Shown here: positions 36,520 to 45,912 of the stretch, piece by piece
Position numbering within the stretch: the first letter of the stretch is position 1
How the letters are laid out: every line of letters begins with the position of its first letter
From: Psychrobacter immobilis
GTDB taxonomy: Bacteria; Pseudomonadota; Gammaproteobacteria; Pseudomonadales; Moraxellaceae
Direction of reading: 5' to 3'
Assembly: GCF_904846065.1 (NCBI RefSeq)
Contig: NZ_CAJGZV010000001.1
Coordinates: 372,001-436,000, forward strand
DNA: 64,000 nt
The notes under the pieces: generated by a model
Database searches by the model: none
What the model was told of the DNA's origin: nothing
What the model saw: the letters and a program-made list of their open reading frames with translations, nothing else
Made by a program: the position numbers and the translations under genes

Positions 36520-37875
36520 ATGAGTCATTCTGAGCAACAAACTGGCGAATCTGTCACGATCCAAACTGAGCAAGGCTTGTATGTTAATCCTCAAGCTTTA
36601 ACCGCCCATTTACCCGCGCTAGATTATCGCGATGGTGCATTGTATATGGAGCAGGTGAGCATTGATGATGTGGTTAAACACTATGGTACGCCCTGTTATG
36701 TCTACTCAAAACAAGCCATTTTGGATGTCTATCAAGCTTATAGCGATAGCTTTGCCAGTTTAACGCACCAGATTTGTTATGCTGTAAAAGCTAATTCTAA
36801 CCTTGCAGTACTTGGTATATTGGCGCAAGCAGGCGCAGGGTTTGATATCGTTTCACGCGGCGAGCTAATGCGGGTATTGGCGGCAGGTGGTGACGCTTCA
36901 CGTGTGGTGTTCTCAGGCGTGGGCAAGACTTATAGCGATATCGAGTATGCCCTGACCCAAGGTATTGGTTGTTTTAACGTAGAGTCAATCAGCGAGCTGA
37001 CTTTGATTAATGATGTGGCACAGAAATTGGATAAGCCTGCGCCAATTTCACTACGGGTTAATCCGAATGTCGACGCCAAGACGCATCCGTATATCTCAAC
37101 AGGGTTAAAAGACAATAAATTTGGTATCACCCACGAAGACGCAGTTGCCGTCTATGAGCAAGCGGCGCAATTATCTCATATCGATATCGTCGGTATTGAC
37201 TGTCATATTGGCTCGCAGTTGACTGAAGTTGCGCCATTTGTCGCGGCTTTGGATAAAGTGATTGAGCTGATATATAACTTACATGATAAAGGTATTGAGC
37301 TGCGTCATATCGATTTGGGCGGTGGTTTGGGTGTGCGTTATATCGATGAGACACCAGTATCTATCGACGAGTTTGCTCAAGCGTTATTACCGAAACTTAG
37401 CGAGCTTGGCTTAACGGTATTCTTTGAGCCGGGTCGCAGTATTGTGGCAAATGCTGGGGTATTATTGACTAAGGTTGATGTGCTAAAACCAACGGAACAT
37501 AAGAACTTTGCCATTGTTGACGCAGCAATGAATGACTTGATTCGTCCGGCGTTATATCAAGCTGAAATGGCAGTCATTCCAAGTGCTTTGCCTGAGAATG
37601 GCATCGGCACTGATGGCACGCAGCCATGGGATATCGTTGGCGCTATTTGCGAAACGGGTGATTTTTTAGCGAAAGACCGTTTATTGTCGCTCGCGGCAGG
37701 CGACGTTTTAGCAATCACAGGCGCTGGTGCGTATGGCTTTACCATGAGTAGTAATTATAATTCACGCCCGCGTGCTAGTGAGGTAATGGTAGCCGATGAT
37801 AGCCATCAACTGATTCGCAAACGCGAAACCATTGAAGCGTTATATGCAGACGAAGTATTGTGGCAAGGTAAATAA
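36520..37875 (+). CDS. lysA: Diaminopimelate decarboxylase
   Basis: LysA decarboxylates meso-diaminopimelate to L-lysine. The 451 residues include an N-terminal extension of about 25. The PLP lysine is in CYAVKANSN (near residue 90), followed by GFDIVSRGEL, CHIGSQ, HIDLGGGLGV, EPGRSIVANAG and the C-terminal GDFLAKDR and GAYGFTMSSNYNSRPR. It lies 93 bases after lptM and 260 before dapF, placing lysine and cell-wall precursor genes together. A terminator and the relic of a mobile element follow. Confidence 0.96.
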   Translation: MSHSEQQTGESVTIQTEQGLYVNPQALTAHLPALDYRDGALYMEQVSIDDVVKHYGTPCYVYSKQAILDVYQAYSDSFASLTHQICYAVKANSNLAVLGILAQAGAGFDIVSRGELMRVLAAGGDASRVVFSGVGKTYSDIEYALTQGIGCFNVESISELTLINDVAQKLDKPAPISLRVNPNVDAKTHPYISTGLKDNKFGITHEDAVAVYEQAAQLSHIDIVGIDCHIGSQLTEVAPFVAALDKVIELIYNLHDKGIELRHIDLGGGLGVRYIDETPVSIDEFAQALLPKLSELGLTVFFEPGRSIVANAGVLLTKVDVLKPTEHKNFAIVDAAMNDLIRPALYQAEMAVIPSALPENGIGTDGTQPWDIVGAICETGDFLAKDRLLSLAAGDVLAITGAGAYGFTMSSNYNSRPRASEVMVADDSHQLIRKRETIEALYADEVLWQGK

Positions 37876-37881
37876 ATCGGT

Positions 37882-37946
37882 GACCAACAGATTTAGCCAT
37901 TTTTAGCCCATTTAGGCGTTTTCGTTCAGATTGATGACATGCCCTA
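37882..37946. mobile_element. Relic of the 174-bp element (right end only), copy D
   Basis: AGATTTAGCCATTTTTAGCC and the terminal TGACATGCCCTA match the right half of copy A. The left half is missing. It lies between the lysA stop and its terminator. Confidence 0.7.
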
Positions 37947-37949
37947 GAT

Positions 37950-37985
37950 AAAAAGCCCGTTGTCTTTGATGATGGGCTTTTTTAT
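37950..37985 (+). terminator. Intrinsic terminator of lysA
   Basis: AAAAGCCC and GGGCTTTTTTT form a stem around a 15-base loop, ending in T7. Confidence 0.78.
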
Positions 37986-38135
37986 GGCGTGCTCTAATGA
38001 GAGATGTCAGTTTGGCTTTACAAGGTGGATTTAGCATCGTGTTAACTTAGTATTTGATAGCGGTGATAGTTATGATTGTATCTGGCAGCGTGCTAATATA
38101 AGACATACATAAAAATAGGATAGGATAACAAGGAT

Positions 38136-39023
38136 ATGCTAATAGAATTTACGAAGATGCATGGTCTGGGCAATGATTTTATGGTCATCGATTTGGTGAC
38201 TCAGCGCTTAGATTTGACCAAGGATTTGGTACAGTTACTGGGTGACCGTCATTTGGGTATTGGCTTTGATCAGCTGCTCGTCGTTGAGCCACCGATGCGT
38301 CCTGACGTTGATTTTAGTTATCGCATTTTTAATGCTGATGGGTCAGAAGTTGAGCAGTGCGGTAATGGTGCGCGCTGTTTTGCCCGTTTTGTGCAAGCGC
38401 GTAAACTGTCATTTAAACAGCGTTTGCGTGTTGAGACGGCAAGCGGCATCATTTCATTGACCACTGATCGTTATGGCTGGGTCGAAGTCGATATGGGTAA
38501 GCCCAAGTTTGAACCAAGCGAGATTCCTTTTACCCCCAGAGCCACGACCAAAATTCAAAACGCCTATCATCTCGATGTAAATGGCACTCCTGTACAGCTT
38601 TATGTTGCCAATATGGGCAACCCGCATGCCGTTATCAAAGTTGATAACGTGCTCGATGCCGACGTTGAAACCTTAGGCAAAGCCATCGAATCGCATCCCG
38701 CCTTTCCTGACCGTGTCAATGTCGGCTTTATGCAAGTGATGAACCAGCGTCACATTCGTCTGCGTGTGTATGAGCGCGGTGTCGGCGAGACGCAAGCCTG
38801 TGGTACTGGCGCTTGTGCCGCAGTAGCGGTTGGTATCCGCGAAGGCTGGCTCGATGAAGGCGAAGACGTGCGTGCGCAGCTTTATGGTGGCAGTATGATC
38901 ATCAAATGGCAGCCGGGTTATTCAGTGATGATGACCGGTCCGACCGCCTTTGTTTACGAAGGCGTATTTAGCCCAGATGGTCTGATGGCACAAGCGGGCA
39001 TCAAGCCCAATCCAGAAGGCTAA
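38136..39023 (+). CDS. dapF: Diaminopimelate epimerase
   Basis: DapF converts LL- to meso-diaminopimelate for lysine and peptidoglycan. The two catalytic cysteines are in EQCGNGARC (near residue 73) and QACGTGACAA (near 226). It opens with FTKMHGLGNDFMVID, the family signature, and at 295 residues is slightly longer than E. coli. Its TAA stop shares one base with the ATG of xerC, so the two are translationally coupled. Confidence 0.97.
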   Translation: MLIEFTKMHGLGNDFMVIDLVTQRLDLTKDLVQLLGDRHLGIGFDQLLVVEPPMRPDVDFSYRIFNADGSEVEQCGNGARCFARFVQARKLSFKQRLRVETASGIISLTTDRYGWVEVDMGKPKFEPSEIPFTPRATTKIQNAYHLDVNGTPVQLYVANMGNPHAVIKVDNVLDADVETLGKAIESHPAFPDRVNVGFMQVMNQRHIRLRVYERGVGETQACGTGACAAVAVGIREGWLDEGEDVRAQLYGGSMIIKWQPGYSVMMTGPTAFVYEGVFSPDGLMAQAGIKPNPEG

Positions 39024-40072
39024 TGGATAATAGGGCTATGTCTAATAAAAACAATCATACGATGGAGCCTACCTCAGATTCTGAGGCAAAAGCATGGCTA
39101 TCAGTCGAGCACGCCGCGGCTATAGAGTCGGATGCTGCATTACGTGATTTGTTAGCGCCCGTGCATCGTTGGCTTAATGTCTTGTCGGTGCGCAATCATT
39201 CGCCGCATACGTTGACCGCTTATTTTGCAGGACTGAACCAATTGGCGCTATTTTTACGTGGGAAACGCCTGACGTGGACGCGCTGCGATAAGCGCCAATT
39301 AGCCCAGCATATTAGTCAACGCTTGGATGAAGATAAACTGGCACTTGCTAGCGTCCAGCAAGAGCTGTCAGCCATTCGCCATTTTTATGGCTGGTTGATA
39401 GAAGAGAACTTGGCACGTATCAATCCAACGACTGGCTATCAGCTCAAACGTAGTCCTCGACCGCTGCCGTCTATCGCTGATGTTGATTTGCTCACTCAGC
39501 TGCTTGACCAAGAGATGCCTGACACACCGGAACAAGCGCGCCTATGGCTACGTGATAAAGCGATGTTTGAATTGCTTTATAGCAGCGGTCTGCGCGTAGG
39601 TGAGTTGGTCGCGTTGGATGTGGTAGATGTAGATTTGGCTGATTTGCGCGTGCGAGTGACAGGTAAGGGCAATAAAACGCGTTTGGTGCCGTTAGGTATC
39701 AAGGCAGCAGAAGCGATTAGTCGTTATCTACCGCATCGTAATCTGTGGGTGGAGCAAATGGACAGCGCATTATTTATTAGTGAAAAATTGGGTACGCGTT
39801 TATCGACACGGGCAGTGCAGCAGCGTCTCAAAGTTGCGGCTACCCGTGCTGGCATCGCACAAAATATGTATCCGCATCTATTGCGTCATTGTTTTGCCTC
39901 GCACATGCTGTCGGGCAGTGGTGATTTGCGCGCGGTGCAAGAAATGCTTGGGCATAGCGATATCAGTACCACGCAAATTTATACCCATGTCGATTTTGCT
40001 AAACTCACGCAAGTCTATGATCGCGCTCATCCGCGCGCGACTCATACACGGACCGAAGAAAACAACACCTAA
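39023..40072 (+). CDS. xerC: Tyrosine recombinase XerC
   Basis: XerC acts with XerD at the dif site to resolve chromosome dimers. After a polar N-terminal tail come the SAM-like core-binding domain (about residues 45-135) and the catalytic domain. The catalytic residues are present: Arg in SSGLRVGELVAL, His and Arg in HLLRHCFASHML, His in LGHSDISTTQ and the nucleophile Tyr in IYTHVDF. The ATG overlaps the dapF stop; ATG 39038 is an alternative. At 349 residues it is about 50 longer than E. coli because of the tail. Confidence 0.94.
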   Translation: MDNRAMSNKNNHTMEPTSDSEAKAWLSVEHAAAIESDAALRDLLAPVHRWLNVLSVRNHSPHTLTAYFAGLNQLALFLRGKRLTWTRCDKRQLAQHISQRLDEDKLALASVQQELSAIRHFYGWLIEENLARINPTTGYQLKRSPRPLPSIADVDLLTQLLDQEMPDTPEQARLWLRDKAMFELLYSSGLRVGELVALDVVDVDLADLRVRVTGKGNKTRLVPLGIKAAEAISRYLPHRNLWVEQMDSALFISEKLGTRLSTRAVQQRLKVAATRAGIAQNMYPHLLRHCFASHMLSGSGDLRAVQEMLGHSDISTTQIYTHVDFAKLTQVYDRAHPRATHTRTEENNT

Positions 40073-40120
40073 TATTCGATATTCAATACTTACTATTCAG
40101 TACTCAGCATTGAAACTGAC

Positions 40121-41017
40121 TTACGCCAAACGATGACAATCAAAAATAGGCATTTTTTGGCGGCCTTGCTGTTGAGTCTGTTTATCTAAGGTTGCCAAGA
40201 TCAAAGCATAATTTTTATTATCTTTATTAATAGCGTTGTTTAATTCACTATCCTCATAGCTGTTAATAATCGTGCCATCAAAAGCTGTGATAGTGGTATG
40301 CCCCCACGTTTGACGGATATCACCGTTTTTATAAACATGGTCGCCGCCTTGTGCTGCGCCAATGACCATGCACTGACTGTCTAACGCCCGTGCGCGAAGT
40401 AACAGCGACCAGTGTGCTTGCCCCGTTAAATAAGTAAATGCCGATGGCGCACTTAATAGGTCTGCGCCTGCTTGACGTAAGCGCTGTGCCAATGCGGGAA
40501 AACGCAAATCAAAACAAACCATCATACCCAGTTGATAAGCAGCATGATTACTTTCTATTGTTGCAACTACAGTCTGTGTGCCGGGCTCAAACGTCGCCGC
40601 TTCATTATAGCTGCCATGTTTATCTGCTACCGTCGCCGTGAATAGGTGAATTTTGTCATAGCGTGCCACTCGCGTGCCGTCAGGGGCAAATAGCTGACTG
40701 ACTTGGCGCAGTCTGCCATCAGGCACGATGACGCCATCAGGGCGATAAGGGCAGGGCAGTGAGCCTGCCAGCACATAGACACCGTAAGTACTGGCATAGT
40801 TTGCTATCGTCGCTGATAGCGCATCAAAGCGCTCTGCGGTGGCAAATTGCTCGCCCATGCTACAGCAGTTTTCAGGTAAGACAACAAGGTGAGCACCTTG
40901 ATGACTGGCATCGCTGATGGCAGCTTTTATAGCCGCTACGTTTTTTTCGATGTCTTGCTGGCTATTCATTTGAATCGCAGCAGTGACAAGGTGCGGTTTA
41001 TTTGCTTGGTCATTCAT
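40121..41017 (-). CDS. Nitrilase-family amidohydrolase (deaminated glutathione amidase type)
   Basis: A 298-residue carbon-nitrogen hydrolase with the Glu-Lys-Cys triad: Glu in VVLPENCCSMG, Lys in RYDKIHLFT and Cys in GMMVCFDLRFP. The pattern AGSLPCPYRPDG and RYDKIHLFTATVADKHG places it nearest to the Nit1/NitA group, which hydrolyses deaminated glutathione as metabolite repair. This assignment is from the motif pattern only. The gene is convergent with xerC and divergent from rpoN. Confidence 0.85.
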   Translation of the reverse strand: MNDQANKPHLVTAAIQMNSQQDIEKNVAAIKAAISDASHQGAHLVVLPENCCSMGEQFATAERFDALSATIANYASTYGVYVLAGSLPCPYRPDGVIVPDGRLRQVSQLFAPDGTRVARYDKIHLFTATVADKHGSYNEAATFEPGTQTVVATIESNHAAYQLGMMVCFDLRFPALAQRLRQAGADLLSAPSAFTYLTGQAHWSLLLRARALDSQCMVIGAAQGGDHVYKNGDIRQTWGHTTITAFDGTIINSYEDSELNNAINKDNKNYALILATLDKQTQQQGRQKMPIFDCHRLA

Positions 41018-41330
41018 CGTATTATTCTCGGTTAATGTTAAGAGTGATTCAATTGGCTCGAAGGTTTTGTGTCATGTACCTTGTATTTTTTATATAGCCT
41101 TATTATTATCAACAAGATTTGGTTGTTTATTATTTAGCAGTTCATGCTAAAACGGTTAAATTTATAGGATTTTATAAGTAGAGAGCAATAAGCGTATTGG
41201 GCCGTCTATAAATTATCATAGCAAAATTGCCACGAAAAATGCTATCGTCATGTCCTGATAACGTTAAATCGCTACTTTAAGTGGCAACATATATAGACTA
41301 TCACCAGTATCGGAGTGTAATAAGCCACCC

Positions 41331-42986
41331 ATGAGTATGTCTTTCGGATTGGCGACCACGCTGAGCACCTCACAAAAACTGACCCCGCAAATGCAGCAAG
41401 CCATTAAATTGCTGCAACTCTCTAGTCTTGAGCTTGCGCAAGAAGTTCAGGCCAAGCTGGATAGTAATCCATTGCTTGAACGTATTGAGGATGATGAAGA
41501 TGAATACGATTATGGCAGCGGCGATAGAGTAGATGAGTCATTGACACTTGATAGCTGGAACCAGAGTGCTGATATTGACTCATTTAGCGCAACCTCTGAG
41601 GGTAATACCCATACCTCTGAACCAGATGAAGACTTTAGTGACAGCTTGGACAAATTACAGCAGGCCAGTATCGATGATGGTGCCATAGACAATCATACGA
41701 TGGATAGTGACGACTATAGTAGCTTTGAAAATAGTGTTGATAGCAGTAATTATGCATCTACGGCAAGCAGTTCGGGGAGCAAAAGTGACGAGGATTTTGA
41801 TAGTTATCAAGGCGGCACTTCTGCCACCATACAAGACCATGTGCGCTGGCAGCTGAACTTTAAGCATCTCTCAGAAGCGGACATGTTGATTGCAACCTAT
41901 CTGATGGATTCTATGGATGACATGGGTTTTGTGCGGCTTGATATCGATGAGCTGTTGCAAAGCTTCGATACGATGGCAAGTTTTTATCAATGGGACGAAT
42001 CGGTTGAGCACGATGAAGTCATGGCTGTTTTACGTGTTATTCAGTCTTGCGATCCGCTGGGTGTCGGGGCGCGAAATCTCAGTGAGTGCCTAGCGATTCA
42101 GTTGTCCAAGCTTGATGCAAATACTGACCATCTAAAAGAAGCGCAAGCATTATTGTCAGCCAGTGAGCATTTGGTGAGCAATAACATCAAAGCATTGACT
42201 GAGCGGACTGGACTCGCGCCTGCACAGATTACCCCCGCGCTTAACTTACTGCGTACCTTGAATCCATCACCTGGCCTGCTGTTTCAAAGCAGCCAACCAG
42301 ACTATACTCAGTCGCCAGCCAGCTATGATATTCCTGATGTTTTGGTCACGCCTATACGTCACCATCAGAGTCAGACGAGTTCAGATACATCGACGCAAGA
42401 GGACGGCTGGAATGTGCGCCTCAATCCTGACACCATGCCAAAGCTAAGAGTCAATCAAGAATATGCCAATTTGGTGAAGCGCGGTGATGACAGCCCCGAC
42501 AATCAATATCTGCGTGAAAACCTCACCGATGCCCGCTTGTTTATTCGTAGTATTGAAGAGCGTAATCAAAACTTATTAAAAGTGGCAACCAGTATCGTGC
42601 GTTATCAGCAAGAGTTCTTGCAGCATGGCGCGACAGCCATGCAACCCCTTATTCTAAAAGCCATTGCGGAAGAAGTGGATTTGCACGAATCGACCGTTTC
42701 ACGTTTAACCACCAGTAAAACAATTTTGACGCCGCAGGGATTATTTTCACTCAAGCATTTCTTTTCATCTCATGTTAGCAGTACCGACGGCGATATTTCA
42801 TCGACTGCCATTAGCGCCATGATTAAGCAACTGATAGCCGATGAAGATGCCAAAAAGCCATTATCTGACAGTCGCATAAAAGATTGTTTATTATCGGAAG
42901 GTATCGATATCGCCAGAAGAACCGTGGCCAAATATCGTGAAGCAATGAATATTGGCTCGTCTACTCAGCGTAAACAGAAATATTAA
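41331..42986 (+). CDS. rpoN: RNA polymerase sigma-54 factor
   Basis: RpoN directs transcription from -24/-12 promoters with enhancer-binding activators. The Gln/Leu-rich region I (LTPQMQQAIKLLQLSSLELAQEV) is followed by a long acidic, Ser/Asp-rich region II (about residues 60-165), the core-binding and -12-recognition region, and the RpoN box ARRTVAKYREAMNIGSSTQR at the C-terminus. At 551 residues it is about 70 longer than E. coli because of region II. The usual lptB neighbour is absent; hpf follows after 416 bases. Confidence 0.97.
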   Translation: MSMSFGLATTLSTSQKLTPQMQQAIKLLQLSSLELAQEVQAKLDSNPLLERIEDDEDEYDYGSGDRVDESLTLDSWNQSADIDSFSATSEGNTHTSEPDEDFSDSLDKLQQASIDDGAIDNHTMDSDDYSSFENSVDSSNYASTASSSGSKSDEDFDSYQGGTSATIQDHVRWQLNFKHLSEADMLIATYLMDSMDDMGFVRLDIDELLQSFDTMASFYQWDESVEHDEVMAVLRVIQSCDPLGVGARNLSECLAIQLSKLDANTDHLKEAQALLSASEHLVSNNIKALTERTGLAPAQITPALNLLRTLNPSPGLLFQSSQPDYTQSPASYDIPDVLVTPIRHHQSQTSSDTSTQEDGWNVRLNPDTMPKLRVNQEYANLVKRGDDSPDNQYLRENLTDARLFIRSIEERNQNLLKVATSIVRYQQEFLQHGATAMQPLILKAIAEEVDLHESTVSRLTTSKTILTPQGLFSLKHFFSSHVSSTDGDISSTAISAMIKQLIADEDAKKPLSDSRIKDCLLSEGIDIARRTVAKYREAMNIGSSTQRKQKY

Positions 42987-43402
42987 ATGTCACAATTCAA
43001 TGAGTTAAGAGAGAAATCGTGCTATCGCTAATATATTTCTTGATAAATATAAAAAATAAAATTTTTTGATTATATAGAAACATTCAGGAAACAACCGTTT
43101 TTATTACATTTAATTACACTTTGCTGTCTTGCTACTATTTGATATTCATGACAAATTAGAGTCATACCAACAACGAAATCTAAGTGTCGATTTAGCGTAT
43201 TTACTTATCTCATTAATCAAAATGACAACGAAAGGACACGTTCGATTTTTGCTAAAAGCATCGATTACTAAAGGCGCTGATCAATAAAGACACCCCATTC
43301 ATTGTTGGTAAGGCAGGGTGAAAAAGCAGGAATGCTGGCTCATCTGTTGATTGTAAGCAACAACGTAGGCAACAATGTAAGTCATAATAAAAGGACAATA
43401 AT
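42987..43402. other. Intergenic stretch between rpoN and hpf
   Basis: A 416-base A/T-rich gap. TTGATA at 43139 with a weak -10 (TCATAC) 17 bases on is the only possible promoter I see for hpf. No gene, strong hairpin or repeat is evident. Confidence 0.4.
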
Positions 43403-43771
43403 ATGAATGTTTCTATCAGTGGTCACCATATCAGTGTTACCGACGCTATGAACACAGCTGTTCAAGAAAAACTTGATAAAATTGGTCGTCATTTTGATCA
43501 AATACAAAGTATTCAAGTCATTTTATCATTAGATAACAGCGGTGCTATAAAGAGCCATAAGGCTGAAGCGATTATGCGAGTATCGGGTAAAGAGATGTTT
43601 GTCCAAGCGCTTGACGATGATATGTATAAAGCCATTAACGAGATGGCAGACAAACTTGATAGACAAGTACGCAAGTACAAAACTAAGTTGGAGAGCAAAA
43701 AGACTCAGGGTGCTGGGCGTGATGGACGCTATGAAGAGCTGATGACAGATGATGCCGCTCCAGCAGTCTAA
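43403..43771 (+). CDS. hpf: Ribosome hibernation promoting factor (short form)
   Basis: HPF binds the 30S decoding region and promotes 100S dimers in stationary phase. Features: MNVSISGHHISVTDAMNTAV at the start, KLDKIGRHFDQI, then EAIMRVSGKEMFVQALDDDMYKAI and DKLDRQVRKYK. The 122 residues exceed E. coli HPF (95) by a polar C-terminal tail without the dimerisation domain of long HPF. AAAGGA precedes the ATG. It follows rpoN as in many gammaproteobacteria. Confidence 0.94.
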   Translation: MNVSISGHHISVTDAMNTAVQEKLDKIGRHFDQIQSIQVILSLDNSGAIKSHKAEAIMRVSGKEMFVQALDDDMYKAINEMADKLDRQVRKYKTKLESKKTQGAGRDGRYEELMTDDAAPAV

Positions 43772-43881
43772 TGTTATAGAGTTTAGGATATTTAAAGGTT
43801 AATGATTACTGGCTGATGAAATAATAAATAGTATAAATAGCCGCATTTTTAGATATCTCTAAATGACATTGCCTAAAACGG

Positions 43882-43920
43882 AAAAAGACCTCGAACGTTT
43901 GCTACGTTGAGGTCTTTTTT
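43882..43920 (+). terminator. Intrinsic terminator of hpf
   Basis: AAAAAGACCTC-g-AACGT pairs with ACGTTGAGGTCTTTTTT: a long stem with one bulged base and a T6 tail. Confidence 0.9.
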
Positions 43921-44008
43921 ATGAGCAATTATTTTTTAAAAACTCACCTTTAAATACATTTCTTTAAGCACATTCATTTTCAAATCAATAGATCATCATT
44001 TTAGCTAA

Positions 44009-44209
44009 TTAGCCACCACCGACTGCTTGTACCACTTCGATATTCATACCTTCAGCGATACTTAATTGAGCAAGCTCACTCTTTGGAATCAGTTCACCAT
44101 CGACTTCTACTGCATAACGACCTTGGCTAAGACCAAGCTCATTGATGACCAGTTGCACAGTCTGATGGGTAGTCTGTAGTTTCTTACCATTAACGATAAT
44201 GGTACTCAT
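44009..44209 (-). CDS. thiS: Sulfur carrier protein ThiS
   Basis: A 66-residue ubiquitin-like protein ending in GGG; its C-terminal Gly is adenylated by ThiF and converted to a thiocarboxylate that donates sulfur to the thiazole ring of thiamin. MSTIIVNGKKLQ and RYAVEVDGELIPKSELAQ are typical. Downstream there is no thiG (the next gene is the convergent hpf), so thiS is alone here although it is commonly followed by thiG. No TPP riboswitch is visible upstream. Confidence 0.9.
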   Translation of the reverse strand: MSTIIVNGKKLQTTHQTVQLVINELGLSQGRYAVEVDGELIPKSELAQLSIAEGMNIEVVQAVGGG

Positions 44210-44250
44210 AAAATATACTCCTTAATGATTTTTTATCCTTTTATGCGTAC

Positions 44251-44301
44251 TAAGGCGTGTCCTCATTTTTATCTCCATTTTCAAAACGAGGATACGCTAT
44301 A
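44251..44301. mobile_element. Internally deleted 51-bp relic of the 174-bp element, copy E
   Basis: TAAGGCGTGTCCTCATTTT at one end and AAAACGAGGATACGCTATA at the other are degenerate inverted ends of the element, with nearly all of the interior lost. It lies between the DUF423 gene and thiS. Confidence 0.6.
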
Positions 44302-44333
44302 GAGTGCAACTTACTTATTGTTTGATCGATTGG

Positions 44334-44711
44334 TTATTTTGCGACCAATTTGTTCATCTTAAATGATGACAATGCTAGCCATAGCCAACCTGCAATCATT
44401 AGTACACCACCGATAGGCGTGATCGCGCCAAACCAAAGTGGTGCGCCAAGTGTCATCGCATATAAGCTACCAGCAAATATGATAATGCCAATTTGTAATA
44501 GCCATGCAGTGATTTGAGTAGCATATTTCATGCGAATAAACAGACCAACCAGTAATAAACCCAGCGCATGTATAAACAAATAAAGTGTTGCAGTGTGCCA
44601 CCATTCGAGTTGTTGAGCACTGGCGATATTTTTTAGGCCATGCGCCCCAAACGCCCCTAAAGCGACGGCGATGGCCATATTGATCGCTGCAATTCCTATC
44701 CAATTTAACAT
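44334..44711 (-). CDS. DUF423 family small membrane protein (YgdD-like)
   Basis: A 125-residue protein with four membrane helices. The DUF423 marks are VALGAFGAHGLKNI near the start, WWHTATLYLFIHALGLLLVG, and ITPIGGVLMIAGWLWLAL at the end. The family is widespread and its function unknown. It lies between rpoH and thiS on the same strand, but each gap is about 100 bases or more, so coexpression is uncertain. Confidence 0.9.
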   Translation of the reverse strand: MLNWIGIAAINMAIAVALGAFGAHGLKNIASAQQLEWWHTATLYLFIHALGLLLVGLFIRMKYATQITAWLLQIGIIIFAGSLYAMTLGAPLWFGAITPIGGVLMIAGWLWLALSSFKMNKLVAK

Positions 44712-44807
44712 GACAAACTCGTATTATTGAAAACTATAGCTGTTGAAAGTCAATTATTCCTGACAGGTAACAACTATTTACAGGTAGTAATTATTGACAA
44801 GTAATAA

Positions 44808-45833
44808 CTACTGAATATCGTCTGGCAAAATAACGCTATCAATAGTCATTGCCTCGCGGATTTTGTCCATGGCATTTTTTTCGATTTGGCGTACGCGTTC
44901 TGCTGAGATAGAGTAGACGGCTGCCAATTCGTGTAAGGTTGATTTTTGCTCAGAGAGCCAGCGTTGCTCCACGATATCGCGTGAGCGCTCATCAAGGGTA
45001 TCCATTGCCGCAATCAATGCAGATGAGTTGCTTTCTTCCCAATCTGCTTCTTCTAACTGCTCGGCAGGATCGATACCATCTTCTAAAAATAGCTGCGGTG
45101 CATAACGTCCATCGTCGTCATCGCTAGATTGCGCCTCAAACGAGGCGTCATAAGAGGTAAGCCGCGATTCCATTTCTAACACCTGCTTGCGTGTGACATT
45201 TAAGTCCTTGGCAATGGCATCAGCCTCTTCTAGAGTTAGCTGGTTGTTGGTTTTTTTGAGACTACGCAAGTTAAAGAATAATTTACGGTGCGCTTTGGTG
45301 GTCGCGACTTTGACAATGCGCCAGTTACGAATCACAAATTCATGGATTTCTGCTTTAATCCAATGCACTGCAAATGACACCAAACGCACGCCCTTATTCG
45401 GGTCAAAGCGTTTTACAGCCTTCATTAGTCCCAGATTGCCCTCTTGGATTAAGTCTGCTTGCGGCAAACCATAACCCGAGTAGCTGCGGGCAATATGAAT
45501 CACAAAACGCAGGTGCGACATCACGAGCAGACGCGCCGCTTCTACATCGCCTTCATCATAATAGCGATGTGCCAGCTCTTGCTCTTGGATTGGTGTCAAA
45601 ATTGGGATTTGGTGCACCGTGTTGATATAAGCGCCCAAATTGACCCCAGGCGCTGACAAATGAGTCGGCATCGCTGGCACTAAGTCACGGGTGCTAGTGT
45701 CGCCTAAGGCGCTAGCATCATAAGGTGGACGTTGGGCGGCAGCTTTTAATGCGGCATCACGTGCTTCGTTTTTTATAGGAGCTGCCTCATCTTTTTTATT
45801 CGTTTTTGCCGTATCAGTAGAATTATTAGCCAT
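44808..45833 (-). CDS. rpoH: RNA polymerase sigma-32 (heat shock) factor
   Basis: RpoH directs transcription of chaperone and protease genes. Region 2 is clear (QADLIQEGNLGLMKAVKRFD, VSFAVHWIKAEIHEFVIRNW), followed by the sigma-32-specific RpoH box HRKLFFNLR and region 4 (STLHELAAVYSISAERVRQIE). I start at ATG 45833, which has AAGG eight bases upstream; this gives 341 residues, about 55 more than E. coli because of a Lys/Ala/Asp-rich N-terminal tail. No ftsEX neighbour is present. Confidence 0.95.
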   Translation of the reverse strand: MANNSTDTAKTNKKDEAAPIKNEARDAALKAAAQRPPYDASALGDTSTRDLVPAMPTHLSAPGVNLGAYINTVHQIPILTPIQEQELAHRYYDEGDVEAARLLVMSHLRFVIHIARSYSGYGLPQADLIQEGNLGLMKAVKRFDPNKGVRLVSFAVHWIKAEIHEFVIRNWRIVKVATTKAHRKLFFNLRSLKKTNNQLTLEEADAIAKDLNVTRKQVLEMESRLTSYDASFEAQSSDDDDGRYAPQLFLEDGIDPAEQLEEADWEESNSSALIAAMDTLDERSRDIVEQRWLSEQKSTLHELAAVYSISAERVRQIEKNAMDKIREAMTIDSVILPDDIQ

Positions 45834-45912
45834 ATTCTTGACCTTGATTAAATAGTGACGCAAATAGTCAGATAAAAATCTTTATAGTTGTAATTGTAAA
45901 GGATAGCGACAC

